A DNA stretch of 64,000 nucleotides from Nocardioides alpinus. GTDB lineage: Bacteria > Actinomycetota > Actinomycetes > Propionibacteriales > Nocardioidaceae. The notes under the pieces are model-generated. The model made no database searches and was not told where the DNA came from. It was given only the letters and a program-made list of their open reading frames with translations. Of this stretch, positions 25,786 through 35,952 are shown piece after piece; the first letter of the stretch is position 1; every line of letters begins with the position of its first letter. The stretch is from contig NZ_FOKC01000002.1 of assembly GCF_900112035.1 (NCBI RefSeq), forward strand, positions 310,001 to 374,000, given 5' to 3'. The position numbers and the translations under genes were made by a program.

Positions 25786-26862
25786 TCAGAGTCGGGCGGC
25801 GATCGCGTCCCCGACCTCACTCGTACGACGACTCGTGCCGGGCGCCCGCTCGCTGAGGTCGGCCAGGACGGCGGTCTCGATGGCGGCGGCCGCGTCGGCG
25901 TGGCCGAGGTGGTCGAGGAGGAGGGCGCCGGAGAGGATCGCAGCGGTCGGGTCGGCCTTCTGCTGGCCGGCGATGTCGGGGGCGGAGCCGTGGACGGGCT
26001 CGAACATCGACGGCGTGGTCCGGTCGGGGTTGACGTTGCCGGAGGCGGCCAGGCCGATGCCGCCGGTGATGGCAGCGGCCAGGTCGGTGACGATGTCGCC
26101 GAAGAGGTTGTCGGTGACGATCACGTCGAAGCGGGCCGGGTCGGTGACCATGAAGATCATGGCCGCATCGATGTGGATGTAGTCGGTCGTGACGTCGGGG
26201 TGCTCCGCGCCGACCGACTGGAAGAGCCGCCACCAGAGGGAGCCGGCGTTGGTCAGCACGTTGGTCTTGTGGACCAGCGTCAGCTTCTTGCGCGGTCGCT
26301 TCTCGGCACGGTCGAAGGCGTCGCGGATCACGCGCTCGACGCCGTACGCCGTGTTGACCGAGACCTCGGTGGCGATCTCGGCGGGAGTGCCGACGCGGAG
26401 GGCACCGCCGTTGCCCGTGTAGGGGCCTTCGGTGCCCTCGCGTACGACGACGAAGTCGATGTCACCGGGCGCGGCCAGGGGTGAGGCCGTGCCGGGGAAG
26501 AGTCGTGAGGGACGCAGGTTGACGTAGTGGTCGAGCTCGAAGCGCAGCCGCAGCAGCAGCCCGCGCTCGAGGATCCCGGGCGGCAGGTTGGGGTCGTTGG
26601 GCTTGCCGCCGACGGCTCCCAGCAGGATCGCGTCGTGCTCACGGATCTCCGCGAGCACCGAGTCGGGCAGCACCTCGCCGGTGGCGAGGTAGCGCTCGGC
26701 GCCGAGGTCGTAGCGCGTGGACTCGAACGTCACCGGGGACGCGACCTCGAGGACCTTGAGGGCCTCGGCGGTCACCTCCGGGCCGATGCCGTCACCGGGG
26801 ATGACGGCGAGGGTCGGGCTGGCGACAGAAGGTGGAGACACGGTCTGCGGGGTGTCGGGCAT
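25786..26862 (-). CDS. leuB: 3-isopropylmalate dehydrogenase
   Basis: About 358 residues from [12 protein letters not shown]; upstream in-frame sequence is not needed for the fold. [13 protein letters not shown] is the N-terminal dehydrogenase motif. The signature region [26 protein letters not shown] carries the catalytic Asp residues. The enzyme oxidises 3-isopropylmalate for leucine synthesis and, in citramalate-pathway organisms, also 3-methylmalate for isoleucine. That dual use would link it functionally to cimA in this window. It is in an operon with ilvE. Confidence 0.95.
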   Translation of the reverse strand: MPDTPQTVSPPSVASPTLAVIPGDGIGPEVTAEALKVLEVASPVTFESTRYDLGAERYLATGEVLPDSVLAEIREHDAILLGAVGGKPNDPNLPPGILERGLLLRLRFELDHYVNLRPSRLFPGTASPLAAPGDIDFVVVREGTEGPYTGNGGALRVGTPAEIATEVSVNTAYGVERVIRDAFDRAEKRPRKKLTLVHKTNVLTNAGSLWWRLFQSVGAEHPDVTTDYIHIDAAMIFMVTDPARFDVIVTDNLFGDIVTDLAAAITGGIGLAASGNVNPDRTTPSMFEPVHGSAPDIAGQQKADPTAAILSGALLLDHLGHADAAAAIETAVLADLSERAPGTSRRTSEVGDAIAARL

Positions 26863-26872
26863 GCCGCGAAAT

Positions 26873-27013
26873 CTAGTTGTCGTCGGGACGCATGGCCCCG
26901 TTGTCTCGCAGGTCAAGCGCCGTCTGCAGCGCGCTGGCGGCGTTCTCCACGCTGTGCGGGTTCTCGGGGTCGTGGGCCGCGGGGCCCCATGAGTCGGGAT
27001 ACAGGTCGTACAT
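26873..27013 (-). CDS. Small protein upstream of leuB
   Basis: A 46-residue ORF begins [20 protein letters not shown] and ends MRPDDN. GTAGGAGTGAG gives a good Shine-Dalgarno eight bases before the ATG. The peptide is acidic and has a helical middle ([18 protein letters not shown]). It ends ten bases before the leuB start, so it is probably co-transcribed. It has no run of Leu, Ile or Val codons and so is not an attenuation leader. No family is recognised. Confidence 0.6.
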   Translation of the reverse strand: MYDLYPDSWGPAAHDPENPHSVENAASALQTALDLRDNGAMRPDDN

Positions 27014-27439
27014 GGTTCTCACTCCTACACGGATGGATGTGGGTGTGAGCTCGAAGCCGCCGACACCGCGGCGGGTGAGGGAGCGGGAGTGCGGGGATCG
27101 CCCGGGGCCCGGCTGCCGGCCGGCCCTGCGTCCTCGGAGGACCTGGGTGCGGGTCACGCGTCCTGGGACCGGACCCGCCGCAGAGGCGGCGGCTTCGAAC
27201 TCGACTGAGTCGAATGAAGGCCAGGCGGCGGAACCTCGTCAACGCCGAACACCGCGACGAGGTGGCCTTCTGTCAGGCCCCGCCGCGGCGAACGATAAGT
27301 ACGAGCACGCTCCGCATGATGGGAAGACTGTACGACCGCTGGGCGGACACGCGCATCCGCTTTCCGAAACGTGTCAGATCGTGAGATGCCGGACCGGCAC
27401 CTGAGACCCGCCGCGATTGGTGACACACTCGGCGACCTC
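27014..27439. other. Intergenic region between leuB-side small gene and methyltransferase
   Basis: These 426 bases lack a convincing gene on either strand. Short frames exist but their composition is unlike that of the neighbouring genes. The stretch is a little less GC-rich near 27290-27440 (for example GAACGATAAGTACGAG and GATGGGAAGACTGTACG), which suits divergent promoters. I could not identify a clear -35/-10 pair, an operator or a leader peptide. Confidence 0.5.
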
Positions 27440-28006
27440 ATGTCTGCCCCTCCCGATCTTCCCGACGTCGTCTCCCGCGCGTTCGACGTGTGCCGCCAGG
27501 CCGGCTACGTCGCCTTCTGCCGCAACGAGACCGGCCGCCTGCTCGCGACGCTCGCCGCGACCCGCGGCGGCACGATGGCGGAGTTCGGCACGGGCTGCGG
27601 CGTCGGCACCGCGTGGCTGCGCAGCGGCGTACGCAACGGGGCCCGGATCCTGACCGCCGAGCTCGACGAGAAGCTGGCGGTCGCTGCGTCGAAGATCTTC
27701 GAGGACGACGCCAAGGTCGAGGTGCTCGCCGCCGACTGGAACGTGCTGCGCGACCACGGCCCCTTCTCCTTGCTCTTCCTCGACTCCGGCTCGCCGTCCG
27801 AGGTGGGCGTGGACAACGTCGTCGACCTCGTCGAGCCGGGCGGGATCGTCGTGCTCGACGACTTCGCGCCGTGCGAGTCGTGGCCGCCGATCACCTACGG
27901 CCGTGTCGACACGCTGCGCGAGCAGTGGCTCACCGACGAGCGCTTCACCGCCGTCGAGGTCATGGTGGCTGCCGATGCGTCGGCCGTGATCGCGACCCGT
28001 CGCTGA
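27440..28006 (+). CDS. SAM-dependent O-methyltransferase-like protein
   Basis: About 188 residues from MSAPPDLPDVVSRAF. The SAM-binding motif I is MAEFGTGCGVGTAWL and motif II ARILTAELDEKLAVAA. SLLFLDSG and VEPGGIVVLDDFAPCE are the later strands, in the order of class I (catechol O-methyltransferase-like) enzymes. An alternative GTG 69 bases upstream is possible. The next gene starts 22 bases downstream and may share its transcript. The acceptor is unknown. Confidence 0.83.
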   Translation: MSAPPDLPDVVSRAFDVCRQAGYVAFCRNETGRLLATLAATRGGTMAEFGTGCGVGTAWLRSGVRNGARILTAELDEKLAVAASKIFEDDAKVEVLAADWNVLRDHGPFSLLFLDSGSPSEVGVDNVVDLVEPGGIVVLDDFAPCESWPPITYGRVDTLREQWLTDERFTAVEVMVAADASAVIATRR

Positions 28007-28027
28007 CCCGTCCGTGAACGTCCGTCC

Positions 28028-29503
28028 ATGACCGCGCTGGCCGTCGCCGCACCCAACCCCGCCGCGGCGGACGCCGCCGAGCAGGTGGCGCGGGCCGGCG
28101 GATCCGCCGTCGACGCCGCCATCGCCGCGGCCCTGGTGGCGATGGTCAACGAGGTCGGGCTCGTCTCGCTCAGCTCGGGCGGCTTCGTCACCGTGCAGCC
28201 GGCGGCAGGCTCGGCGTACGCCGTCGACGGGTGGGTGGACCGGCCGGGACGCGGCCGTGTGGCTGACGCAGCGGTGAACACCTGGGACGTGTCGACCGCC
28301 TACGGCGGTGGCGTCACGATCACGATCGGGCCCGGCTCCGTCGCGACCCACGGCTCACTGTCCGCCTTCGGCGAGGCCCACGCGCGCGACGGTCGGCTGC
28401 CGTGGCGCGAGCTGGTGGCACCGGCGATCGACGTGGCCCGCGGCGGCTTCCGGCTCGGGTCGGCATCGCGCTTCTACCTCGACCACGTGCACGAGAGCGT
28501 GTTCGGCTGGGACCCCGAGAGCCACCGGGCACTGCACGACGAGGACGGACGCCTGAGGGGCGACCACGTGGTCGTCGCGGACCTGGCCGCGACCCTGGAG
28601 GTCATCGCAGGCGACGGACCGCGGGCCCTCCACCAGGGCGACCTCGCGGCGCTGGTCGCGAAGGACGTGCAGGAGCGGGGCGGGCTGCTCGGCGCGGCCG
28701 ACCTCGCTGCGTACACCGCGGTGGTCCGCGCACCGCTGACGACCCGGGTCGGGTCGTGGAGCCTGGCCACCACTCCCCCTCCGTCGGTCGGCGGGGTCGT
28801 CGTGGCCTCGATGCTCCGCCTGCTCGACGGACGCCCGCGCAGCGGCTGGGATGCCGACGACGTCGCGCACCTGGTGCGGGTGCAGCGCGCGGTCCTGGGA
28901 CACCGGCGCGAGGTGCTGGAGACAGCGGCCGACCTCGACGCCGCCTCGCGCGCCTGGCTGGACCGCGTCGACGCCGACCACCGCGCGGTGCTCGAGTCGG
29001 GGTCGACCGCGCACGTGTCGGTCACCGACGCCGACGGGGCCGCGTGCTCCCTCACGGTGTCGTCGGGATACGGCGCAGGCATGATCGCCTCCGGCACCGG
29101 CATCTGGCTCAACAACTGTCTCGGCGAGCAGGAGCTGAACCCGCCCGGTCGTCACGTCCCGCCCGGTTCCCGGCTGCTGTCCAACATGGCGCCGACGGTG
29201 GGCCGTCACGACGACGGCTCGACCCTCGCGATCGGCTCACCCGGCGCCGACCGGATCACCACGGCCGTCGTGTCGGCGCTGGCCGGCTTCGTGAGCGGCG
29301 GGCTCGACCTGACCGAGGCCGTCGCCCACCCCCGGGTGCACGTCCACCGCGCCGGCCTCCCCGACGAGGAGGTCCGCGTGGAGGAGGAGCCGTCGATGTA
29401 CTACGGGGGCGTCGGCGCTGCCCTCACGACGTACGACGGAGGGCTCGAGGCGGTCGCCGACCCGCGCCGCGAAGGGGTCGCCCGGATCGTCGACGAGCGA
29501 TGA
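28028..29503 (+). CDS. Gamma-glutamyltransferase family protein
   Basis: The protein has 491 residues, somewhat shorter than typical GGT (about 550-580). The N-terminus shows AARAGGSAVDAAIAAAL-like sequence, and the autoprocessing region reads GSTAHVSVTDADGAACSLT. In E. coli GGT the nucleophile is the first Thr of TTHYSV; here TAH retains that Thr. SNMAPTV and GSPGADRI are the downstream substrate motifs (GSPGG is altered to GSPGA). No secretion signal is evident, unlike classical periplasmic GGT, so it may be a cytoplasmic amidohydrolase relative such as an acylase. Confidence 0.85.
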   Translation: MTALAVAAPNPAAADAAEQVARAGGSAVDAAIAAALVAMVNEVGLVSLSSGGFVTVQPAAGSAYAVDGWVDRPGRGRVADAAVNTWDVSTAYGGGVTITIGPGSVATHGSLSAFGEAHARDGRLPWRELVAPAIDVARGGFRLGSASRFYLDHVHESVFGWDPESHRALHDEDGRLRGDHVVVADLAATLEVIAGDGPRALHQGDLAALVAKDVQERGGLLGAADLAAYTAVVRAPLTTRVGSWSLATTPPPSVGGVVVASMLRLLDGRPRSGWDADDVAHLVRVQRAVLGHRREVLETAADLDAASRAWLDRVDADHRAVLESGSTAHVSVTDADGAACSLTVSSGYGAGMIASGTGIWLNNCLGEQELNPPGRHVPPGSRLLSNMAPTVGRHDDGSTLAIGSPGADRITTAVVSALAGFVSGGLDLTEAVAHPRVHVHRAGLPDEEVRVEEEPSMYYGGVGAALTTYDGGLEAVADPRREGVARIVDER

Positions 29504-29533
29504 GCCAGGCGACCCCTCCTGCGGCATGGCGGG

Positions 29534-32500
29534 TCACCGCACGCGCACCGTGATCCTCGTGCCGCTGCTCTCGATCACGTCGTCACCCAGGAAGCGCACC
29601 CGGATCGTGCGCCGACCCGGCTCCGCCGCGCGGAACCGCACCACGGCGCGACCGTCGGTCACGGTCGCCACGCCGACCCGCCTGCCGGCGTGGAACACCC
29701 GGATCCGACCGTCTGCGGGGAGTCCGCGGACCTGCACCCGGAGGCGCAGGCGCACCTGGCTGCCGGCCCTCACGCTGGAGACGGGCTTGAGGAGGCGTGT
29801 CCGGGACGTCGCCCGGTCGACGACGCCGTCACGCGTCACCTGCGCCACCCCGGTGGCGTGACCCGGCCTGGTGGCCGTCACCACTACGCCGATCCGCGAC
29901 CGCACGTCAGCCGGCCCCAGCAGGTACGACGGGCCGGTCGCGTCCGCGATCGGAGCACCGTCCCGCGTCCACTGGACCGACGTGGTCACCCGGTCGCTGT
30001 CCCACGCGCTGGTCGCGGTGAGTCGGCGACCGACCCGCAGCGTCCCGCTGATCACCGGCGCGGAGGTGGCGACCGGCGCAGCCGCCGGACCGTCAGGCAC
30101 TGCGTCGAGACGAGCCGTGCCCTCACTGCCCTGGTTGTCGGCCGCGTCGAGCGCACGGTGACGGATGGTGTGGGCGCCGCCGTCGAGCCTCACCGGTCCG
30201 ACGTAGGTCATCCACTCGCCGCCGTCGACGCTGTACTGCACGAGTCGCAGCCCTGAGCCGCCCTCGTCGCCGCCGGTGAGGGTGAAGGTGCGGCCGGTCC
30301 ACTCCAGCGTGCTGCTCGGGGCGGTCAGGTCGACCAGGACCGTGAGGGTCGCCTCCTCGGAGAACACCTCGCCCGTCCGGCCGCGGTAGTCGACCACCAC
30401 CGTGCCCGCAGGCATCGGTTGCGGGCTGGACCACGTCTGCCACGGACCGCCGTCGAAGCGGTACTGGAGCTCATCGGGGTCGCCGCCGGCAGTCAGGGCC
30501 AGCGCTGCCCCGATCCCGTGCCAGCCCGAGGCGCTGCCCTTCGACACCTCGGCCTGCACCGGGCCCCCGCCGTACTCGGGCTCGATCGTGAGCGTCTCGG
30601 TGCGCGTCTCCTCGACGTTGCCCGCCTCGTCGGTCGACGCGAAGACCACGGAGTGGTCCCCGGCACCGGCGACCTCCGGCAGGTCGGCGCCGAGGTCCTG
30701 CCACGCGCCGTCGTCGACCCGGAACCGGGTCACGGCCACGCCACTGGTCGCGTCGACGGCAGTGAGCTCCAGCTGTCGTCGCTCGCGCCCGCTCGGTCGC
30801 GCCACGACGGTGGTCACCGGCGCGATGCTGTCGATCCGCACGAGGGTCGACCCCTCGTCCGAGACGTTGCCGCTCGCGTCGGTGGCGCGGTGGCGCAGCG
30901 TCTGCTCGCCCTCGTCGGACAGCACCACCGGGGCGCCGTACGACGTCCAGCCCGCGCCGAGGTCGACCTCGACCGCCGGGGCGTCGTCCCGGTCGTCGGT
31001 GGCCGCGAGCGTCGCAGTGACCGGGCCCCGGCTCCAACCGGCCTCTCCCGGGGTCGCCGTGTCGAGCGACACCGAGACCGCCGGCGCGGTCCTGTCGGCG
31101 CCCGAGCTGACCCACAGGTCGGCGACCGACGGGTCGAAGAAGCCCGTCGCACCAGTCGCGGGGTACTCGAACTCCACCCGGACCGTGCCGTCGTGGTCCA
31201 GCAGGGCGGGGTCGTCGACGAGCACCCTGTACATCTTCGACTGGGCGGCCCCCGAGAGGACCCGGACGTCGACGAGCACGTCGTCGACATGGATGTCGTA
31301 CTTCTTGGTCACGGCGGTGTTGAACGTCTCCCGGACCTGCAGCACGATCGGCTCGCCCGGCGTGGCGGCCACCTCGGCGGAGAACCACGAGCCGGGGTAC
31401 TGCGAGTGCGCGTAGCGCCGGGTGAGACCGGCCTCGGTGCTGATCCCGCTGCTCGGCGCTGCCTGGATGGCGTGGGCGGCCTCCGACTCCGGCTGACCGA
31501 AGTCGACGTGATCGGTCAGCGTGGCACTGTCCGGCACCGCGAGCTGCAGCGTCAACGACACGCTCGCGGTGGCCAGCGCCTCGTCCCCGACGAAGGAGAT
31601 CGGCAGGTCGCGCACCTCTCCGCCGACGAACCCGACGGGGACCAGGACCCGGAGCCGCTGGGTGAGCTCGCCCCCTGCTGCGACCGTTCGGACGGTGGGC
31701 GCCACCTGCCACCAGCCTGCGGGCAGCTCGGCCTGCAGCCGCCCCGTCGCGGCGACGGTCCCGGCGTTGCGGACGGTGGCGACGATCTCGGCGACCTCGA
31801 GCGAGCCGTCGACCGGGTGCGTCGCGCTGACGTCGGTCAGGGTGACCTGCGAGTCGACCGTCGCCCACTCGCGCTCGACCACGATCGGGTACGTCGTCCC
31901 GCCGTCGGTGAAGCTCAGCGCCACCTCGGCCCGGACCGGGCCGGAGCCCTGCCCCGACGGGACCTGCGTGGTGAAGGCCAGGTCGACACTGTCGCCGGCG
32001 GCGAGGGATGCCGGCGCGGTGTCGTCGCTGGTGACCGTCCAGTCGGCCACGGTGAAGGACGCGTTGAACGGTCCCACCGGGGCGTCGCCTGCGTTGGTGA
32101 GGCGCACCGTGCCGGTGACCTGCTGGCCCCTGACCACCGGCTCGTCGATCGGCACCAGGGTCAGCGTGACTCCTCGGACCTCCAGGGCCAGCTCGACCAT
32201 CAGCTCCTCGATCGCCGCCAGACGCGGGGCCAGGTCGGCCACCACCGTCTCGTCACCCACCCGGTCGTCCAGCGAGACGCGCAGCTCGCGCAGCCGGTCC
32301 AGAGCCTCACCCAGGTCAGCCCGGGCAGTGGCGCCGGCGGCGGCGGTGTGGGCCGCTGACGCGGAGCGGACCAGGGCCTCGACCTCGTCGGTGCGAGCGG
32401 TGAGGTCGGACGCCTCCCCCGCCTCGAGGTCGCCGGTGGCCAGGTGCACGTCGACCCGGTCGTCCAGGTTCAGGATCTCGTCGAGGACGTCCTGGAAGAC

Positions 32501-35500
32501 CCCGAGGTCGTCCGCGGCCTTCGGGCCGAAGGTCCACTCGCCGGGTCCCACCCGGAAGGTGGCGTAGGTGCCGCCCGGCAGGTCGGAGCGACCGACGTAC
32601 TCGGCCCCCTCCGGGTGGCTGGGGACGTACTCCGCCCGCACCGAGCCCGGGAGCGGGACCTGCACGGTGGCGGTGGTGTTGCCGGGCACGGTGACCGACA
32701 GCTCCATGCGGCCGCGGGTGTCGTGCTCGAAGGCGGCCGAGATCCTGCCGCGCACCGTGGGCACGGTGATCGAGGCGTCCGCCAGGTCACCGGCCTGCGG
32801 CTTGACCTGGAACTCGCCGTAACCGGTGACGAGCGGCTGGATCCCGAACAGGCCCGAGGGCACGTTGAACGCCGGGGAGGCGGCCCACGGGTGCGAGTAG
32901 GTCAGGTTGCTCTTCTGCGACGGGTCCCAGGCCTCCATCGTGGAGCCCGCTCCCAGCCGGATCATGTTCATCCAGCTGCTCGTGCCCTCGTCGGTCAGCG
33001 CGTCCAGGGCGGCCTGGCCGTTGCCGCCGTCGTAGAGGCCCTTCACCAGGAAGGCCGCGCAGTAGACGCTGCACGCCATCCCGCGGGAGTCGACGAACTC
33101 GGCGACCCGGGCGACCTGGTCGTCCTCGGGGACCCCGAAGGCCAGGGCGAAGGCGCTGGCATGCACCGAGTAGTGACCGGTCCTCGCGCCGGCGGCGTTC
33201 ATGCCGTCGTCGTAGCGACCGCCCTCGGCGTCGTAGAGACGCTCGTTGATCTGGGTCCGCAGCCGGTCGGCCTGCGCGGTGAACTCCGCGGCGTCCGCGT
33301 CCTTGCCCAGGACCTCGGCCATCGCGGCCATGTCGCGGGTCGCGCGGTAGTAGAGCGAGTTGATGACGGTGTTGTACTCGCGGAACTGGTAGCCGTCACG
33401 CTGGCTGGTCGGCCAGTCGACGATGTCGCAGTCGTTGCAGCTGCTGGAGCCGTTCGAGCCGGTGGTCTTGCGCACCAGCCCGGTCGACGCCTCCAGCCAC
33501 GCCGGCCGCAGCTTGGCCTTCAGGTTGTCGTAGTAGTCGGCGACCTGCTCGGTGTTGCCGGTCTGCCGCCAGGCGTCGGAGACCGACAGCACCACGTAGA
33601 TCGGCCACTCGGTGGGCCAGGTCCGGTTGCTCTTGAAGTAGTTCATCGAGTAGCGGCCCAGCGACAGGTCCTCCATGAGGTAGAGCGACGAGAGCTGCTG
33701 GAGGTAGCCGTCAGCCTCGTAGTTGGTGCGCTCACGGGTCCAGGAGTCGGTGTAGAAGTTGACGTTGAGCGACTCGATCGAGTTCTTCGAGAGCTGGTAG
33801 ACCTGATTGAGGTTCTCGTTCGACGACGTGAACGACGAGGCCTCCCGGTCGAACGGGTAGACCAGGGCGAGCGCCTTCAGGTTCTCTGAGGTCACGGGTT
33901 CAGTGGCCCCGACGATCTCCAGGTAGCGGAAGACCCGCATGCCCCAGGTCTCGAGGCGCTGCTCGCCGTCCTTCAGGGTGACGATGTCGCGGTACTTGTT
34001 GGTGGTGTTGAGCTCCCAGCGCACGGTGTCGGGGCTGGAGGTGACCTCGCCGAAACGGAGCTCGACCCGGTCGCCCGCGCTGCCGTCGGCGACGTCGTAC
34101 TGCACGCCACCGACCCAGGTCCGGCCGAAGTCGACGAAGTAGTTGCCGTTGCCCTTGTCCACGATCCTCACGGGCGCGTGCAGCTGCTGCTCGACCTTGC
34201 CCATCGGGGTCGACTCGAGCTGCGGGATCGCCGGCCGCGCCACGGCGGGCGACCAGGCGCTGTCGTCGAAGCCCGGGGACGCGAAGCCGAACGGGTACTG
34301 GCGAGCGTCGAGGTTCTCCATCGGGGCGGAGAAGTAGCTCGTGCCGATGCTGCCCGCCTCCGGGAAGACGAGGGCGCCGTTGAGCGACCTCCAGCTCGGC
34401 CCGGTGCCGAACACCTCGGTCGTCCCGTCGGTGTAGGCGACCTTCAGCTGTGCCTGGAAGCGGCGGTTGGCGTTGGTGGTGTAGGCCAGCGCCGAGATCG
34501 CGTTGGCCTCGCCGCGCCGCAGCAGTCCGGTGACGTCGAAGCCGTCGTAGCGGGCCTCGGTGCCGATCCGGTTGGTCGGGCCGAGGCCGACAAAGGTGCC
34601 GTTGACGTAGGTCTTGTAGACGTACTGCAGGTGGTTGCGGAACTCCGTGGCGGTCGCATTGAGGGTGGCCCAGGCGATCTCCTTGTCGGCCAGCTCCACC
34701 TCACCGCGCAGGAACGCCCAGTTGGCAGGGACGTTGGCCGGGTTGACCAGGCCGCAGTTCTGGGCGGTGCCCACGTTGAGCACGCCGCCGGAGACCGCGC
34801 CACAGGGGAACGGGTTGGTGCCCTCGAACGCGTCGTCGAGCAGGACCCGACCGGTGCCGGTCTCGACGACCTCCAGGTCGTCGACCTGGGCGCTCTCGCT
34901 GTTGCCGGTGCGGACGCCGACCGTGCCGCTGGCGTTGCGCGCATCGGAACGCTGGTCCACCTGCACGTTGTTGATGAACGTGGTGAAGGTGCTGCCTGCG
35001 GCCACGATCCGGATGTCGGCCCAGGTGTTGGCCACCAACGTCCCGGCCGGCAGGGCGACCGATGCGCCGAGGGTCGAGTAGGTGCCGTTGACCTGCACGT
35101 GAGGCGTGAGCCGGTTGTCCGAGGCACGGAACTGCCACATGAAGGCGTTGCCCGGGTCGAACGCGCGGAAACGGATGCCGAGAGCACCGGCGGTGATCCG
35201 GATCCGGCCGGTCAGGGTGTAGTCGACCCACGGGGCCGCCGCCTCGCCGGGCAGCTGCGCGCCGGCCCAGATCGGCTCGCTGCCCGCCCAGGTGAGACCG
35301 GGCGCCGTGCCGAAGGAGGTCACGTCGGACCAGGCAGAGACCTGCTCACCGTCCCACGTGCGGACCTTCCAGTAGTAGCGCTCGCCGGCCACCAGGTCCA
35401 GCCCGCCGTGCGCGACGTTGAGCTGCTGGTCGGAGACGACCTGGCCCGAGTCCCAGACGTCGCCGTCGTCGGCCTGCGCCTTGGCGGCGCTGGTCGACAC

Positions 35501-35758
35501 GACGACCCGGTACGCCGACTGCATCCCGGCGCCCACCTGCCAGGAGTAGTCCGGGGTGGTGAGGTCACCGAGGTCGGCCGGCTCGGCCAGACCGTTGACG
35601 CGCAGTCCTCGCGGACCGTCGCCGGGCTGCGCAGACGGCGCCGACGATGTCGCGGCAGTCCCGGTGGCGGTCGCGACGCCGGGGAGCAGCAGGCCGGAGG
35701 CGACGAGCAGGGACGCCAGCGCGGTGATCAGCGGTCGGGAGAGGGGGTGACGGGGCAC
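29534..35758 (-). CDS. Secreted multidomain alpha-L-rhamnosidase (GH78)
   Basis: The protein has 2074 residues, about twice a usual GH78, and starts at GTG with GAAGGA nine bases upstream. A signal peptide (ITALASLLVASGLLLPGVATA) is followed by an N-terminal Ig-like domain and, at about 170-300, an inserted jelly-roll domain. The rhamnosidase sandwich domains span 330-640 and the (alpha/alpha)6 barrel 640-990. Catalytic acids D671, E676, D683 and E942 fit the D-E-D spacing (5 and 12) and distal Glu of Bacillus RhaB. The C-terminal kilobase of protein holds a coiled segment (1090-1190), NEW3-like and Ig-like modules, and a probable carbohydrate-binding domain. There is no sortase or membrane anchor. 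Confidence 0.88.
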   Translation of the reverse strand: MPRHPLSRPLITALASLLVASGLLLPGVATATGTAATSSAPSAQPGDGPRGLRVNGLAEPADLGDLTTPDYSWQVGAGMQSAYRVVVSTSAAKAQADDGDVWDSGQVVSDQQLNVAHGGLDLVAGERYYWKVRTWDGEQVSAWSDVTSFGTAPGLTWAGSEPIWAGAQLPGEAAAPWVDYTLTGRIRITAGALGIRFRAFDPGNAFMWQFRASDNRLTPHVQVNGTYSTLGASVALPAGTLVANTWADIRIVAAGSTFTTFINNVQVDQRSDARNASGTVGVRTGNSESAQVDDLEVVETGTGRVLLDDAFEGTNPFPCGAVSGGVLNVGTAQNCGLVNPANVPANWAFLRGEVELADKEIAWATLNATATEFRNHLQYVYKTYVNGTFVGLGPTNRIGTEARYDGFDVTGLLRRGEANAISALAYTTNANRRFQAQLKVAYTDGTTEVFGTGPSWRSLNGALVFPEAGSIGTSYFSAPMENLDARQYPFGFASPGFDDSAWSPAVARPAIPQLESTPMGKVEQQLHAPVRIVDKGNGNYFVDFGRTWVGGVQYDVADGSAGDRVELRFGEVTSSPDTVRWELNTTNKYRDIVTLKDGEQRLETWGMRVFRYLEIVGATEPVTSENLKALALVYPFDREASSFTSSNENLNQVYQLSKNSIESLNVNFYTDSWTRERTNYEADGYLQQLSSLYLMEDLSLGRYSMNYFKSNRTWPTEWPIYVVLSVSDAWRQTGNTEQVADYYDNLKAKLRPAWLEASTGLVRKTTGSNGSSSCNDCDIVDWPTSQRDGYQFREYNTVINSLYYRATRDMAAMAEVLGKDADAAEFTAQADRLRTQINERLYDAEGGRYDDGMNAAGARTGHYSVHASAFALAFGVPEDDQVARVAEFVDSRGMACSVYCAAFLVKGLYDGGNGQAALDALTDEGTSSWMNMIRLGAGSTMEAWDPSQKSNLTYSHPWAASPAFNVPSGLFGIQPLVTGYGEFQVKPQAGDLADASITVPTVRGRISAAFEHDTRGRMELSVTVPGNTTATVQVPLPGSVRAEYVPSHPEGAEYVGRSDLPGGTYATFRVGPGEWTFGPKAADDLGVFQDVLDEILNLDDRVDVHLATGDLEAGEASDLTARTDEVEALVRSASAAHTAAAGATARADLGEALDRLRELRVSLDDRVGDETVVADLAPRLAAIEELMVELALEVRGVTLTLVPIDEPVVRGQQVTGTVRLTNAGDAPVGPFNASFTVADWTVTSDDTAPASLAAGDSVDLAFTTQVPSGQGSGPVRAEVALSFTDGGTTYPIVVEREWATVDSQVTLTDVSATHPVDGSLEVAEIVATVRNAGTVAATGRLQAELPAGWWQVAPTVRTVAAGGELTQRLRVLVPVGFVGGEVRDLPISFVGDEALATASVSLTLQLAVPDSATLTDHVDFGQPESEAAHAIQAAPSSGISTEAGLTRRYAHSQYPGSWFSAEVAATPGEPIVLQVRETFNTAVTKKYDIHVDDVLVDVRVLSGAAQSKMYRVLVDDPALLDHDGTVRVEFEYPATGATGFFDPSVADLWVSSGADRTAPAVSVSLDTATPGEAGWSRGPVTATLAATDDRDDAPAVEVDLGAGWTSYGAPVVLSDEGEQTLRHRATDASGNVSDEGSTLVRIDSIAPVTTVVARPSGRERRQLELTAVDATSGVAVTRFRVDDGAWQDLGADLPEVAGAGDHSVVFASTDEAGNVEETRTETLTIEPEYGGGPVQAEVSKGSASGWHGIGAALALTAGGDPDELQYRFDGGPWQTWSSPQPMPAGTVVVDYRGRTGEVFSEEATLTVLVDLTAPSSTLEWTGRTFTLTGGDEGGSGLRLVQYSVDGGEWMTYVGPVRLDGGAHTIRHRALDAADNQGSEGTARLDAVPDGPAAAPVATSAPVISGTLRVGRRLTATSAWDSDRVTTSVQWTRDGAPIADATGPSYLLGPADVRSRIGVVVTATRPGHATGVAQVTRDGVVDRATSRTRLLKPVSSVRAGSQVRLRLRVQVRGLPADGRIRVFHAGRRVGVATVTDGRAVVRFRAAEPGRRTIRVRFLGDDVIESSGTRITVRVR

Positions 35759-35818
35759 GCCGAGACGTCCTTCGATGAGGAGATCGCCCAGCGACCTCGG
35801 GTGAGGGACGCCACTCTA

Positions 35819-35830
35819 TGAAACGTTCCA
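35819..35830. promoter_or_regulatory. LacI-family operator-like site
   Basis: TGAAACGTTCCA differs at one position from the perfect palindrome TGAAACGTTTCA typical of LacI-family repressors. It lies 60 bases upstream of the rhamnosidase start, in the gap shared with the TasA-like gene. LacI-type sugar control of a secreted rhamnosidase is expected, but no lacI-type gene lies in this window. Confidence 0.6.
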
Positions 35831-35938
35831 CACCGTGTCCGGCGATACCGGGAATCGGCCCAGACGTCGTCGCTCCGGTGAGCACACCGTGCCGTCGCTG
35901 CCAAGCACAGCGGATCTGGCGCCGTCAAGACCGATGTG

Positions 35939-35952
35939 ACGGTTATTACCGT
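35939..35952. promoter_or_regulatory. Palindrome upstream of the TasA-like gene
   Basis: ACGGTTATTACCGT has perfect five-base arms around TATT. It lies 95 bases before the TasA-like start in an AT-richer stretch that continues with TTTTGTTACC. It may be an operator or part of a promoter; the regulator is unknown. Confidence 0.45.

Noticed and set aside
27154..27441. A 95-codon minus-strand frame in the intergenic region
   Set aside because: Ser/Arg-rich, no motif, and codon bias unlike neighbouring genes; treated as non-coding.
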